Positions 11,991 to 22,175 of a stretch of DNA of 64,000 nucleotides are shown here, in pieces. This stretch comes from Trichaptum fuscoviolaceum (Eukaryota > Basidiomycota > Agaricomycetes > Hymenochaetales > Trichaptaceae). Below the pieces are notes generated by a model. That model had not been told where the DNA came from and ran no database searches. It worked only from the letters and a program-made list of their open reading frames with translations. Made by a program: the position numbers and the translations under genes. The DNA is taken from NCBI GenBank assembly GCA_910574455.1, contig CAJSYZ010000011.1, positions 2,638,941 to 2,702,940 on the forward strand, read 5' to 3'. Position 1 is the first letter of the stretch; each line of letters opens with the position of its first letter.

Positions 11991-13989
11991 TTTGGATATT
12001 TTGAACAAAACTGTGACTTGAAGCCTGATAGGAGGTTGTTTCGCTTTCTCCAACAGCTTCAAAATGGAGTTAAAACTGGTGCAATAGTATAGTAGCTGTG
12101 AGCCTACCAACTCCGAGTCCGACTCCGAGTCGTCGGAACCGAATAGTAGTATCTTGAACTTCGGTTCAAATTTAGAGATCAAGTTGCCAGTATACTAGTA
12201 GTAGTAGATAGTACTACTCAGGCTACAACTTGAAGTTTGAAGATCTCAGTCAGCGGATGAAGTTGAACTAGGAGACTGGTTGACTCACCGCCAGCCTGAG
12301 TACCGCCAGTGGCAGCCTCTGAACTAAAATTTAGGTGGCAGGGACTTCGACTTTAAGGTGAGAGGGCTTCAAGCTGTTGAAAAGAACAACCTTGAGTACT
12401 ACTAGAGTACAGTACTACAGAGTATAGTAGACAAAGACACAATACGTCGATGCCACTGGCAGGGCATGGGGTAGTCAGGCTACTAAATGCGGAACTTGAA
12501 TCTGAACTTGAAGCCAGACTTCTCAGGCTCACGCCACTCAGCCACTGTATTTGGCAACAATTGTCGGAGATGCGCACCTCCGGTTACGGTGATATTCATT
12601 TCGGATTCGAATCACAAAAGGATGATGCAGTGATGTCGGAACTTGCGGAATATCATCCACAGATTAAGGTAACTAGGGCTAACAAGGGCTCGAGTACATG
12701 GAAAGCGTGGTTTAATGAGGAGCACCACAAGGTTGAGCGGGAACGAGCAGCATTGGAACCTTTTAATTCACTTAAACCGCAGACTCGGAGTCAGACGAAG
12801 TAGCCTGCCAGTGAGGACTCAGGCTTGTACTCATACTATTTCTAACTGTTTTCTTTTCGTAGTATTACCTCATACCAGTGCATACCACTAGTATTCAAGT
12901 TGTGTCTTTGTATGTTTGTCTCCTGTTCTGTGTTCGTCGACCTTATACTTGTGTTTTCTGTGCATCGGTATTCAAGTTGTTGTATGACTGTATGTAAATA
13001 AAAAACGATATGAATTGTTTACTAACTATTCCGAGTCGGACTTGGACTCACTGGCACCAGTGATGCTCTAATTACTGCTTGATAAATTCACGACTGGCTC
13101 GAATCCGGGTCTACCAACCTGAAGACCGAACATCGTTACGGGTCACTGTTCGGCAACTTGAACTTTTGAGCTGAACTTGAAGTCCCACGACTCGGTCTCA
13201 GGCTCAGACTCGGAAGTTCTTCCGACTCGGAGGTCAGCTTGAAGTCGGAAACTACTAGTACTAGTAAACTAAGCCTGAGGGGCGAAGGTCGGTCCGGCTA
13301 CTACTACAACTGCTCTGCTCGACAACTATTAGGTATAATAATTTTAATGGAATGACCGGTTGTTATTCTCGGGACGTTCTAGGTCAGAGGGAACTGGACG
13401 GCTTGACTTATGCTATTGCCTTCTGGCAGACGACGGAGGAGCTGGATCAAATGGGCTTTGCGACCAACCTTGATTCAAAGACAGACACGCAACTTGGTAG
13501 TATTGTTTTCCCGACTCCGAGTCAGCAAGAGCCCGACGTGGACATCGCCGCTCGCCTTTTCCCAGACTGAGCCCCTTCCTCAACTCCCCCACCATGCGCA
13601 CAAACTCTCTCATCTCATCCTCTTGCACTACCTTGAGGCTTGTCATTTTCTTCAACCTTGGCGCTGTCTCCTTCACATACGACATCTTCCATGCGCTGCT
13701 CTCCTGCACTTTGTACTAAATTATGTCGTAACAGATCTGGGCGGAATGGGAGACAGAGGTCTGCACGAGCATGGCACAGGAGTTCAAGGCTGGTGAGTTT
13801 ATTCTCCTTCTCAATCCTTTTACTTCACGTTATTTACATACCATTTGATACAGAATCCTAGCTCACACCGTTTACAGCGCACGCAAGATGGTGCAATTCT
13901 GGAACACCGCCAGACAGCACCACCACCATTGCCATCGCACTCCTGCTACTAGTAGTACCCAGCATCGACATGATGACTTCCCACGTGGG
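11991..13989. other. Intergenic, rich in dispersed hexamers, no gene recognised
   Basis: Holds many TTCAAGTT, GACTCCGAGTC, TGCCAGTGGCA, TACTAGTA and AGCCTGAGT words, for example 12100-12340, 12800-12830 and 13020-13290. An open frame at 12450-12803 (ending SLKPQTRSQTK) and one at 13352-13570 have no recognisable domain. Both contain the hexamers, so I do not call them genes. Confidence 0.4.
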
Positions 13990-15215
13990 GTCTGACACTG
14001 GCATCACAGGCCCTCCGTCGTCCGCTACCACCACTGACAGCCATGGTCAGGTTGGAAACCAGAGACTTCCGGAGACACTTTCATTGTTGTGGGGACTGGT
14101 AAGTAGCCCTAGTAGTTATCCGCTATTGCAACAATAGCTCATGACCCGATGAACACAACTACATGACTGGCTGATGCTATGGTTGTTGAAGCGCTTAGAA
14201 TGCCAGCACGCTTACGAGTTCGAGACGACAGCGCGCACCATCTTGCCGGGCAAGTCTTCTTTTAGAGACAAGTCATTCGGAGATGAGGAGCTCAAAGGCT
14301 TCCAGTTTGCCTCACCAGACGACCATCAAATTCATATCTATTTCGCTGATTCCATGGCTCATGGCGGGGATTTAAGAGATGCTCCTTGCCGACACAAGGG
14401 ACTTCTTGCAATCAGAGAAGGTATGTACATGAAGTGCCACACATCGACTGAAAGTTTAACCTCTCTTTCTGAATCAGTGGTGCGCTGACCGTGGTAACCA
14501 CTCTCGTCGCGACAATTTCCTCTATCGTGTCCCTGGCTTGGGCAGATCATCGTTGATCCATGCCCTTGCTGGCGCGCTCATGCTCGACATTCTCGCCATC
14601 TCACGTTCCGCTTTTTGGATGAACGATGTGACGTTGTCGTCGCTTATGGGCCGTGTGCCTGCCCCGTGTATTGTCCTTCTCGAGGACCTTGACGCTGCAT
14701 TCACTCGCTCAACTTCGCGCGACGGGTCCTCAACCTGTGTTCCTGGTGGTAAGAAGAAGAGATCTTTGTTGTCCGACAACAAGGATAAGATGACGATGAT
14801 GACGACAATGAAGAAATTGGCAAGAAGAAGAAAAGCAAGAAATATGACACTCTATCCGACGTGAACACGCTCTCTCTTTCTGGCCTTCTTAATGCACTTG
14901 ATGGTGTCGCCGCTGCTGTTGGCCGCTTCCTCGTCCCGTCGCAGCGACGAACCATCTTGAGCGTTTCGACCCCGCGCTCTCGCACCCCGGTGGTATGGAT
15001 GTTTGGATCGAGTTCAAAAGCGCAAGCCCTAGGCAGGCTCAAGCGCTCTTCTGCGACTTCTTCCTGTACGCGGACGTCAAGAAGCCCGAGATCACCAAAC
15101 GCGAAGGCGAGCTCGATGGGATCAGCCTCCCCACCCCACCCCATCCTCTGGATCGATTTCGGAAATTCCGGTGTCGGTATTTGCGTCCGATGCCTCGAGT
15201 ACCGCAACCTTGAGC
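13990..15215 (+). pseudogene. BCS1-like AAA ATPase relic
   Basis: Clear pieces of a fungal BCS1-like protein lie in order but in different frames. A BCS1 N-domain-like segment DWLMLWLLKRLECQHAYEFE lies near 14165-14225. The P-loop segment RVPGLGRSSLIHALAG (14525-14575) and the Walker B segment PAPCIVLLEDLDAAFTRSTS (about 14660-14715) follow. After an acidic/Lys stretch come LSLSGLLNALDGVAAA (about 14875-14920), NHLERFDPALSHPGGMDVWI and EFKSASPRQAQALF (to about 15215). At least two one-base frame changes are needed (near 14790 and 14945), and stops interrupt the region around 14240-14560. The P-loop lysine is replaced by arginine (GLGRSS). BCS1 proteins are AAA ATPases of the mitochondrial inner membrane, with many cytosolic-type paralogues in agaricomycetes. 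This copy looks dead. Confidence 0.75.
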
Positions 15216-16112
15216 TCGAGCTCATTGATGAGAGGTGCGTCAAACAGTCTACCTGACGTTGGCAAAGCAGCTCACGACGCAAATTGCGAATTCATCAAAC
15301 GGGAAAAAGTATTACTTCATCTTAGATATCGTTCAAGTAGTCATGTCCTATTCCTCGACAAACACCTCTGTGCCACCACCATTGCCGCCGAAACGGAGAT
15401 CGCTCGGTTTCAATATGCAGAATAAGTCGATTATCGGCCGACAGCGCAATCCCCCCAGCTCTAAGGACAAGAAACGCCCTTCATTTAAACTACTTCTTCC
15501 ATAGCGGATTGGGATGCATTGATCCCATTTCCCACATTGGCATGGTTCCGGTTTCGAGTTGTATCCAGGGATGACTGATTGTATGACGGCTTACTCGTGG
15601 CTTTGCCTTCTAGAGCTGATGGAACAGCTTCTTGTGCAGTGGGCTATGTCTTCCTGACTTCTTCGGAGTTAACCTGACTCACTTTCTTGTTTGTTTGTGC
15701 ATAAAATGAAAAGAAGCCTCATAATCGAGTCATCTAGAAGAAATCCTTCTTATCTCCTGTCAGTTCAGCTTGAGGTTTATCCGAGCCATAGTATAATGCA
15801 CTGATAGATTCCTCTCTTCTTTTCCCAGAAGAATAAGGCATCAGAAAAATGCGTGCAAGAGCTTTGTATAAATGTGAACTCGGAGTGGGTGTCGCCCCTC
15901 CCCGCCACCCACCCACCCATTCAACCCTTCGCCATGAACTTTTATCACATTCTGTTGGGGCTCCACATGCTCCTATTGATTGACCATGCTGTGCTTCGAG
16001 TACGCATCGCGCGAAGACTTCCTTGGACACAAAGGAGGATATCTAGGATGCAAAAAATCGTGCTTACTTTCCATTTCCTCTCAAAATCACTGCACTGACT
16101 TTTTGCCAGCTT
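15216..16112. other. Between BCS1 relic and exonuclease, no gene recognised
   Basis: No convincing coding segment. The 5' end of the exonuclease gene may start within about 15934-16060. A possible intron runs from GTGCTTAC (about 16061) to TTGCCAG at 16112, just before the recognised exon, but I could not fix the first exon. Confidence 0.3.
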
Positions 16113-16433
16113 CACAAACAGATGCAACATCTCCTCGACTACCTGGGGGTTCCGCCAACGCCTCTTCTTCAACTTCGCAGTTATACACTCGGACCTCTTG
16201 TTCCTGAAGTATGTCTGACCACCGCGACGATGGAGAATGCCGTAGACGTCATCTATGCTTCCTTGCCGGATGCCCCGGAACGACGCTTCGTTGCCCTCGA
16301 CATTGAATGGGCGAGTAACGTACCAGGACTATATCGCGTGGACCTCATCCAACTCGCGGTTCAGCAACATGTGTTCCTCCTCCGGACTCATCTACTTAAT
16401 GCTCTTCCCCCAAGATTGGAACAATTATTAGGT
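16113..16433 (+). pseudogene. DEDDy-type 3'-5' exonuclease, 5' part, cut by LTR element
   Basis: Encodes MQHLLDYLGVPPTPLL..., then FVALDIEWAS (Exo I motif D-x-E), VDLIQLAVQQHVFLLRTHLL and ...PRLEQLLG, typical of the WRN-exonuclease/RNase D-like fold. The frame runs exactly to the retrotransposon insertion after 16433. Joined to 22761 with one copy of the target duplication removed, the frame is continuous (EQLLG to DETVWKVSAGIAG). The first methionine of this exon is at 16122, but an upstream exon may exist. This family degrades DNA or RNA from the 3' end; the substrate of this protein is unknown. The insertion should abolish the full-length product. Confidence 0.8.
16429..16433. repeat. Target site duplication TAGGT, left copy
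   Basis: TAGGT directly before the LTR, repeated directly after the right LTR at 22756-22760. A 5-base duplication is usual for Ty3/Gypsy integration. Confidence 0.95.
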
Positions 16434-17013
16434 TGTTACAACACAGAGTGGTTCTATGCGTTCTCAGGACCTCGGACAACGTAAATCGGACGATCAGCGG
16501 CTATGCGAAGCGGTTCCACACTCTGGGAAGCACTTGACAAGTCAATTAAGCTATTCTACACATCAGAAGCACAAATATAACGTCACCTGGGAAGCACTTG
16601 ACAAGAGGCCAAAAGTGGAGTGCTTCTCAGGCGGACGGGCGCTTTTGGCAAGCGCAGGAGGAACTATACAGTTCCTCCAAGCCACCGTCCGTACGGACCC
16701 GTGGTCCGATCCGAATTTGAAATACAAATAGAAAGATGAATAAGCATCGCTGGCGCGCCGGGTTTGAACCCAAGCGCACCAAAAGGTGTCCGTTAGTGAA
16801 TAGAATGAAAAGAAACAATAATCCCGTGTGCAGACAGATGCAAAGGTGTACGCGCCGTACGGGCTTCGTACCGAGCGCGTACCGCTGACCGTACGAGACC
16901 GTACGAGTGTCTCGTACGATGTCAGGAATCGAAAGTAAATAAAAACATCAGTAAATCATAAGTAAACGGAAAATAAAAGAAAACAATAAGTAAATCCGTG
17001 GCGATTCCTGACA
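16434..17013 (-). repeat. 3' LTR of the chromovirus
   Basis: 580 bases, starting TGTTACAACACAG and ending CCTGACA on the plus strand. The sequence matches 22176-22755 throughout by eye. It contains tandem GTACGAG/CCGTACG words near 16850-16925. Confidence 0.97.
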
Positions 17014-17030
17014 TTACCCCCCTCCAAGGA
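17014..17030 (-). other. Polypurine tract
   Basis: On the coding strand the sequence next to the 3' LTR reads TTGGAGGGGGGTAA. This is a G-rich purine run in the right place to prime plus-strand DNA synthesis. Confidence 0.75.
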
Positions 17031-17070
17031 CGCTGCTAAACAGCGTGCGTGTTCGTACCGATCCGTACGG

Positions 17071-20000
17071 TCACCGTACCGCCAATGGGTATTTGCGATG
17101 GAAAGCACGAATTCGAGCTTGTGCGTGTTCCATATTAGCCGCGTCGAGCCAGGTATCTTCGTCCGACTGGTAACCCTTCCATCGAACCAAATACTGAAGT
17201 TTCTGCGTACGGCCCGTACGACGCGAGTTCAGTATCTCCTGAACTTCGTACTCAATGTCCCCATTGATTGGTACGGGCTCGGGAGGGTTCTGTACGCGTC
17301 CGGGGATCGTGTCCGACTGGTACTTGGTCAGGAGCGAGACATGGAAGACTGGGTGCACCTTCATTGAAGCTGGAAGTTTCAGCTCATAGTTTAGCGGACT
17401 TAGCTTTCGTACGACCTCGTACGGACCGAGTCGACGATGGTTGAGCTTCCTCGCACCTGGCAAGGCTATATTGCGAGCCTCGAGCCAGACACGATCACCT
17501 GGTTCGATGTCCGGTACGTCCGTACGGTGCTGGTCGTAGTAGCGCTTCATACGATCCGCAGCAACTTCCAACGCGGCCTGGGCATCGTCCTGAGCCTTCT
17601 TCAGCATGTCTAGACGGTCATCAGCTGCTGGTACGGTCGAAAGACCCGTACTCGGTACGATGGCGAACCCGGGCTCGTACCCGTACAACAGCGCGAACGG
17701 CGAGGTCCGAGTGGCTGAATGCGCACGAGTGTTGTGCGCAAACTCGGCCATAGGCAGCAGCCGAGCCCAGTTCTCCTGCCGAACATCTGTGAAGGCTCGA
17801 AGATACTGTTCGAGCTCCTGATTTACTCGTTCGGTCTGACCGTCAGTCTGAGGGTGGAAAGAAGTCGAAGTAGCACCTTTAATACCAAGACACTTGAAGA
17901 ACTCCTTCATGAAGCGTGATACAAACTGGGGCCCTCGGTCCGAGATGATTTTTCGAGGCGTACCATGGTGTTTCCAAACCTCGGACACGAACAGTTCGGC
18001 CGTACGAGTCGAGTCGATGTCGGACGTCGTTGGTACGAAGTGCGCCTGCTTGGTGAGCCGGTCAACCACCACAAAGATCGCGTCGAAACCCTCAGACGGT
18101 GGCAGCTGCGTGATAAAGTCGCAGGAGATGGTCTGCCATGGTCCGGACGGTACCTCGTTCGGTTCGAGCGGTCCGACGGGTCTTTGGGGAATATTCTTGG
18201 TGCGCATACAGGTATCGCACCCGGACACGTACCGCTCGACAAAAGAAGACATCCCTGGCCACCAATAGTTGCGACTCACCAGCTCGTACGTCTTCCACCG
18301 TCCGGGGTGTCCCACCGGCAGAGAATCATGATGTAATTTCACAATATCTCGCCGAATTTCCTCGTCCTTCGGTACATAGACCTTCCCTCGGTACAGCAGT
18401 AGTCCATCCTCCGTGTTCCAGTCCTCCAACTCCTTCTTCAAGGACACAGGGGCCTTCCCTTTCAGTGCCTCGATCGCCTCTACCAATTCCTCATCCCAAC
18501 TCTTCGAACTCCGGATCCTTCGCAACAACGCCGTGTCCCCCTCGAGCCGTACCATGCCTCGACGCATCGCGTGCAGGCGAAACAAGTCTCTGTCCAACAG
18601 AGTCCGGTTCGTGTTGTCCGGACCATTTGGTTCGAGGTCGGTACGACGTGACATCGCGTCTGGCTTGCCCCCAAGCCGGCCAGGGCGATGTCGGATCGTG
18701 AAGTCGAACCGACTGAGAAAAATACTCCAGCGAGCTTGTCTGCGAGTGAGATTGCGAGCTTCAGAGAAGTAGAGCAGGTTCTTGTGGTCCGAGACAACGT
18801 CGATCTTGTGTGGAGACCCTTCGAGATAATGTCTCCACTCGTCGAGCGACCGTACGATAGCCAGTAGCTCCTTATCATAGATCTCATAGTTTCGCTCCGC
18901 ATCATTTAGCGATTTCGAGTAGAAAGCCACCGGATGAATCGTACCGTCCGTACCGACCTGCGACAGTACTGCACCTGTCGCAAAGTCAGAAGCGTCACAC
19001 TCAAGAATAAATGGTTTCTCGAGGTCAGGCATGGCCAGTACCGGTGCTTGAGTGAATCGACGCTTCAACTCGTCGAACGAGGCTTGTTGTCTCGTACCCC
19101 ACTCGAACCGGACGTCCTTTCGAAGCAGTTCGGTCATAGGCCGTACGATCCGGGAGTAATCCTCGATAAACCGGCGATAGAAGTTAGCAAAGCCAAGGAA
19201 GGCTTGAATATCCTTGACCTTTGCAGGTGTAGGCCACTCCAGAACCGCACTGACCTTGGCCGGGTCCATCGAAACCGTACCGGCTCCGATAACCATGCCT
19301 AGGTATTCCACAGAAGACTGGTGGAACTTACACTTCTCCGGCTTGACAAACAGGTCGTGCTTCTCGAGCCGTTCGAGTACGGTACGAACGTGCTCGACAT
19401 GATCTTCCTCATTCTCCGAGAAAATCAGCAAATCGTCAAGATAGATGATCACAATCACCCCATTCAGATCTTTGAAGATGTCGTTCATCATGTGCTGGAA
19501 CGTCGCCGGAGCATTGGTGAGTCCGAAGGTCATCACCGTCGGTTCGAAGTGGCCTTCCTGCGTACGAAAGGCCGCTTTCCACTCGTCTCCTTCCTTCATC
19601 CGTACGTTGTGGTACCCGGATCGAAGGTCTAAGGTCGTAAACACCTTTGCTTTCTTCAAGGCATCGACTAGCTCAGTGGTGAGAGGCAGTGGATACCTGT
19701 TCTTCACAGTCATCGCATTGAGCTTGCGATAATCTACCACCATGCGCAGCGAACCGTCCTTCTTCTTGATAAAGAAAACCGGAGCCGCAGCCGGAGACTT
19801 GGAGGGTCGAATGTACCCCTTCCTCAAGTTCTCCTCGATGAATTCCTTCAGCGCCGTACGCTCGTTCGGCGCCATGGGGTAGATCTTGCTGTAAGAAGGT
19901 ACCGCACCCGGTACGAGGTCGATAGCATGGTCGTACGGTTTACGGGTGGGGAGGCGTTCTGCCCGGTCCTTCGAGAAGACTTTGGCGAAATCGCGGTACT

Positions 20001-20802
20001 GCGGCGGTACGAGTTCTTCGAACGACTTCTCGCCTTCCTTCACTGCAGTCTTCTCAGCGATTGCCTGAGACCAGGTGTACGAAGCGGCGATCCGCTGTGC
20101 GAAATCCGGGTCATCCGTGACAAAGAATTCCTCAGAATCGTGATAAACATCCCAATACTTCTCAGAATACCGGAAGCCTGGCGGAACCTTATCTCTTTCG
20201 CTAACCTGTTCGTCCGTACCACCCGAGTCGTACGGTTCGTCCTCGAGCTCAGCTACCGTCACTCGAGTTCGAGGAGGTGGCCGAGGCTTCGCGCGGCGTG
20301 CGCGGTTCGAGGTCTCCGTACGAGCCGTGCGCACTGCGTCTGACTCCGGGGGACCTTCCATCTGAAACTCCGTACGGTCCGTACGAGGCTGACAGGCCTT
20401 CACACAGCGCGTAAAGGTCATCTGGTCGTTCGCCCAGTCGATCTCTGGGTTGTGGAGTCGCAGCCAGTCGACCCCAATAATCAGGGGATAGTCCCCAATG
20501 TCCGCCACCACTGCAGTCACGTTCTCAGTGTGCGATCCGACCGTTAAACTAATCGGCACTTCATCTGTGAGCCAGCCCACATTGTTCAAGGAGTTGTCGG
20601 CATTGTACAACCGCGTACGAGGGACCAAGGGTCTCGTACGGAGCCCGAACCGTTCGACAACCGTACGGTTAATAAATATCGATGAGGCCCCACTGTCTAA
20701 GAAGGCTCTCATCCTTAAAATCTTTCTGCCATCGCTGACTCTCACAGGAAAACGAATGAACCGGCGCAACTTCTTGTCTATTGACTGTATACTAGTAGAC
20801 AT
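17071..20802 (-). CDS. pol: Pol polyprotein: protease, RT, RNase H, integrase, chromodomain
   Basis: 1243 residues from the first methionine. An aspartic protease motif DSGAS lies near residue 36. Reverse transcriptase includes VVDYRKLNAMTVKNRYPLP and the catalytic YLDD near 452. RNase H shows DASDFATGAVLSQ, YDKELLAI and SDHKNL. The integrase zinc domain has H-H-C-C (HHDSLPVGHPGR ... CDTC, about 824-870), and the core shows CDFITQLP, SDRGPQF and TERVNQELEQYL (D, D, E). A C-terminal chromodomain (QYLVRWKGYQSDEDTWLDA, about 1190) suggests targeting to modified histones, as in chromoviruses. The pol frame stays open upstream of this methionine through the gag stop at 20880, in a different frame from gag. 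Expression by ribosomal frameshift is therefore as likely as internal initiation. Confidence 0.97.
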   Translation of the reverse strand: MSTSIQSIDKKLRRFIRFPVRVSDGRKILRMRAFLDSGASSIFINRTVVERFGLRTRPLVPRTRLYNADNSLNNVGWLTDEVPISLTVGSHTENVTAVVADIGDYPLIIGVDWLRLHNPEIDWANDQMTFTRCVKACQPRTDRTEFQMEGPPESDAVRTARTETSNRARRAKPRPPPRTRVTVAELEDEPYDSGGTDEQVSERDKVPPGFRYSEKYWDVYHDSEEFFVTDDPDFAQRIAASYTWSQAIAEKTAVKEGEKSFEELVPPQYRDFAKVFSKDRAERLPTRKPYDHAIDLVPGAVPSYSKIYPMAPNERTALKEFIEENLRKGYIRPSKSPAAAPVFFIKKKDGSLRMVVDYRKLNAMTVKNRYPLPLTTELVDALKKAKVFTTLDLRSGYHNVRMKEGDEWKAAFRTQEGHFEPTVMTFGLTNAPATFQHMMNDIFKDLNGVIVIIYLDDLLIFSENEEDHVEHVRTVLERLEKHDLFVKPEKCKFHQSSVEYLGMVIGAGTVSMDPAKVSAVLEWPTPAKVKDIQAFLGFANFYRRFIEDYSRIVRPMTELLRKDVRFEWGTRQQASFDELKRRFTQAPVLAMPDLEKPFILECDASDFATGAVLSQVGTDGTIHPVAFYSKSLNDAERNYEIYDKELLAIVRSLDEWRHYLEGSPHKIDVVSDHKNLLYFSEARNLTRRQARWSIFLSRFDFTIRHRPGRLGGKPDAMSRRTDLEPNGPDNTNRTLLDRDLFRLHAMRRGMVRLEGDTALLRRIRSSKSWDEELVEAIEALKGKAPVSLKKELEDWNTEDGLLLYRGKVYVPKDEEIRRDIVKLHHDSLPVGHPGRWKTYELVSRNYWWPGMSSFVERYVSGCDTCMRTKNIPQRPVGPLEPNEVPSGPWQTISCDFITQLPPSEGFDAIFVVVDRLTKQAHFVPTTSDIDSTRTAELFVSEVWKHHGTPRKIISDRGPQFVSRFMKEFFKCLGIKGATSTSFHPQTDGQTERVNQELEQYLRAFTDVRQENWARLLPMAEFAHNTRAHSATRTSPFALLYGYEPGFAIVPSTGLSTVPAADDRLDMLKKAQDDAQAALEVAADRMKRYYDQHRTDVPDIEPGDRVWLEARNIALPGARKLNHRRLGPYEVVRKLSPLNYELKLPASMKVHPVFHVSLLTKYQSDTIPGRVQNPPEPVPINGDIEYEVQEILNSRRTGRTQKLQYLVRWKGYQSDEDTWLDAANMEHAQARIRAFHRKYPLAVR

Positions 20803-20879
20803 AGAAGGGACTGGGACATCATTTTCTAAACAAGAGAATCGGTTATGGGTCTCGAGCGGCGCGATGATGCGCTGAGACC

Positions 20880-22079
20880 CTAGTTGAAACCCGATTCCTT
20901 CGAGAGGTGCGCCATAAGGACTTTGGCAGCATCAGAAACAGAGATTGGGTGTTCGGTCGTACCGCTCGGTACGAGGGGGGTCTCGTCCGAGACGTCAGAG
21001 ATCGAAGCAGTGGGAGCTGGGGCCGGTACTTGGGGTGTCGAGGCCGTACTGACGTTCGTACGGTTCGAGGTATTAGACGCGTGGCGCTTGGGGCACTTGG
21101 CGGACATATGACCTTTCTCGCCACAGTGGAAGCATAACCCCTTGCGCAGCGCCTCTTCCCTACTGATCTGGTCCACCTCCATCGCGTTCGGATCACGGTG
21201 GCTCGAGCCGGTACGAGGCTGGTTCGAGTTCGACGTCTGACGCGTCTGGAAAGCAGTTCCAGTGCGCTGAGGGATGGGGTTGGTACGAGTTGTGGCACGG
21301 ATGGCTCGCAGCTCATCATCGTAGACACAACAGGCCTTCACATACCCATCAAAGTCCTCAGGCATCTTCTTGAGCGTCAGGTCCGTACGAAAACGGTTCG
21401 AAAGTCCGTACCGGAACCAAGCAATCCATGGTTTATCGTCAGCAACCCACTTGGTCTTGACCTTGAGAGCCCTGTAGCGAGCAGCATACTCAGCCACGGT
21501 TCCAGTCTGCCTGAGAGCCATAATTTCGTTCTCAGCAGCAGCAACAGCATCAGCTTCACCATATCCAGCAGCCAGAGACTCCAAGAAAGTGTCCAACTTG
21601 TCGAAAATGGCGACCGGCTCGCCCTTGTGGATCGAGTCCATGTAGGGACGCACCCACTCGTCTGCAGGGCCTCGAAGGTAAGTCGCAGCGAACTGGCACT
21701 TCGTACGCTCGTCCGGGAACTCGTGCGGGCGCATAGAGATGTAGTTCCGTACCTGACCGGACCAAGCTTCGTACGAAAGCTTGTCCTTGTCCGCGGCATC
21801 GCCCTTGGGGCCGTAAAACAAGCCTGGGGGTGGAATCTTCGGACCCTTCGTACCGCGCGGTTCGGCGACGCGCGTTTCGAGCGCTCCCTTCAAGTATGCA
21901 TTCTGCTGAAGTAACTGATCGATCTGCTCCCTCCAGGGGGCCATATACTGGTTCAGCATAGCCTGAGTCGCCTCATCCATAGTTGGGGGTTGTGGGGGTA
22001 TGGGTGCCTGCACGGGTGCGACGGGGGGCGCTCCAGGAGGGCCTCCGGGCGCAGGAACAGGCGGTGTAGTGTTCTGCAT
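20880..22079 (-). CDS. gag: Gag capsid/nucleocapsid protein
   Basis: 399 residues. A Pro/Ala-rich N-terminus leads to a retrotransposon gag domain (SYEAWSGQVRNYISMRPHEF, ATYLRGPADEWVRPYMDS, GTVAEYAARYRAL). A zinc knuckle C-x2-C-x4-H-x4-C (CFHCGEKGHMSAKC) lies near residue 310. It forms the virus-like particle and binds the element RNA. The stop (TAG on the coding strand) lies inside the open pol frame, offset by one frame. Confidence 0.95.
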   Translation of the reverse strand: MQNTTPPVPAPGGPPGAPPVAPVQAPIPPQPPTMDEATQAMLNQYMAPWREQIDQLLQQNAYLKGALETRVAEPRGTKGPKIPPPGLFYGPKGDAADKDKLSYEAWSGQVRNYISMRPHEFPDERTKCQFAATYLRGPADEWVRPYMDSIHKGEPVAIFDKLDTFLESLAAGYGEADAVAAAENEIMALRQTGTVAEYAARYRALKVKTKWVADDKPWIAWFRYGLSNRFRTDLTLKKMPEDFDGYVKACCVYDDELRAIRATTRTNPIPQRTGTAFQTRQTSNSNQPRTGSSHRDPNAMEVDQISREEALRKGLCFHCGEKGHMSAKCPKRHASNTSNRTNVSTASTPQVPAPAPTASISDVSDETPLVPSGTTEHPISVSDAAKVLMAHLSKESGFN

Positions 22080-22175
22080 CGTACGGGCGTTCGAGCGAAG
22101 CGAGCGTCGGCAGAATGGTTCGAACGGTACGAGTTTTTTCGCGCGAGGTAGTGAGAAAAAAGACTTTTGGCCTAA

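Noticed and set aside
13085..13125. Possible tRNA 3' half (GGCTCGAATCCGGGT then CTACCA)
   Set aside because: No matching acceptor or anticodon arm within about 75 bases upstream, so a full tRNA cannot be drawn.
16745..16790. tRNA-like T-arm (GGGTTTGAACCC) in the LTR
   Set aside because: Only a short symmetric piece. There is no cloverleaf around it, and it is part of both LTRs.
17071..22079. Repeat-induced point mutation in the chromovirus
   Set aside because: Both genes are open and CpG-rich words are abundant, the opposite of C-to-T decay.
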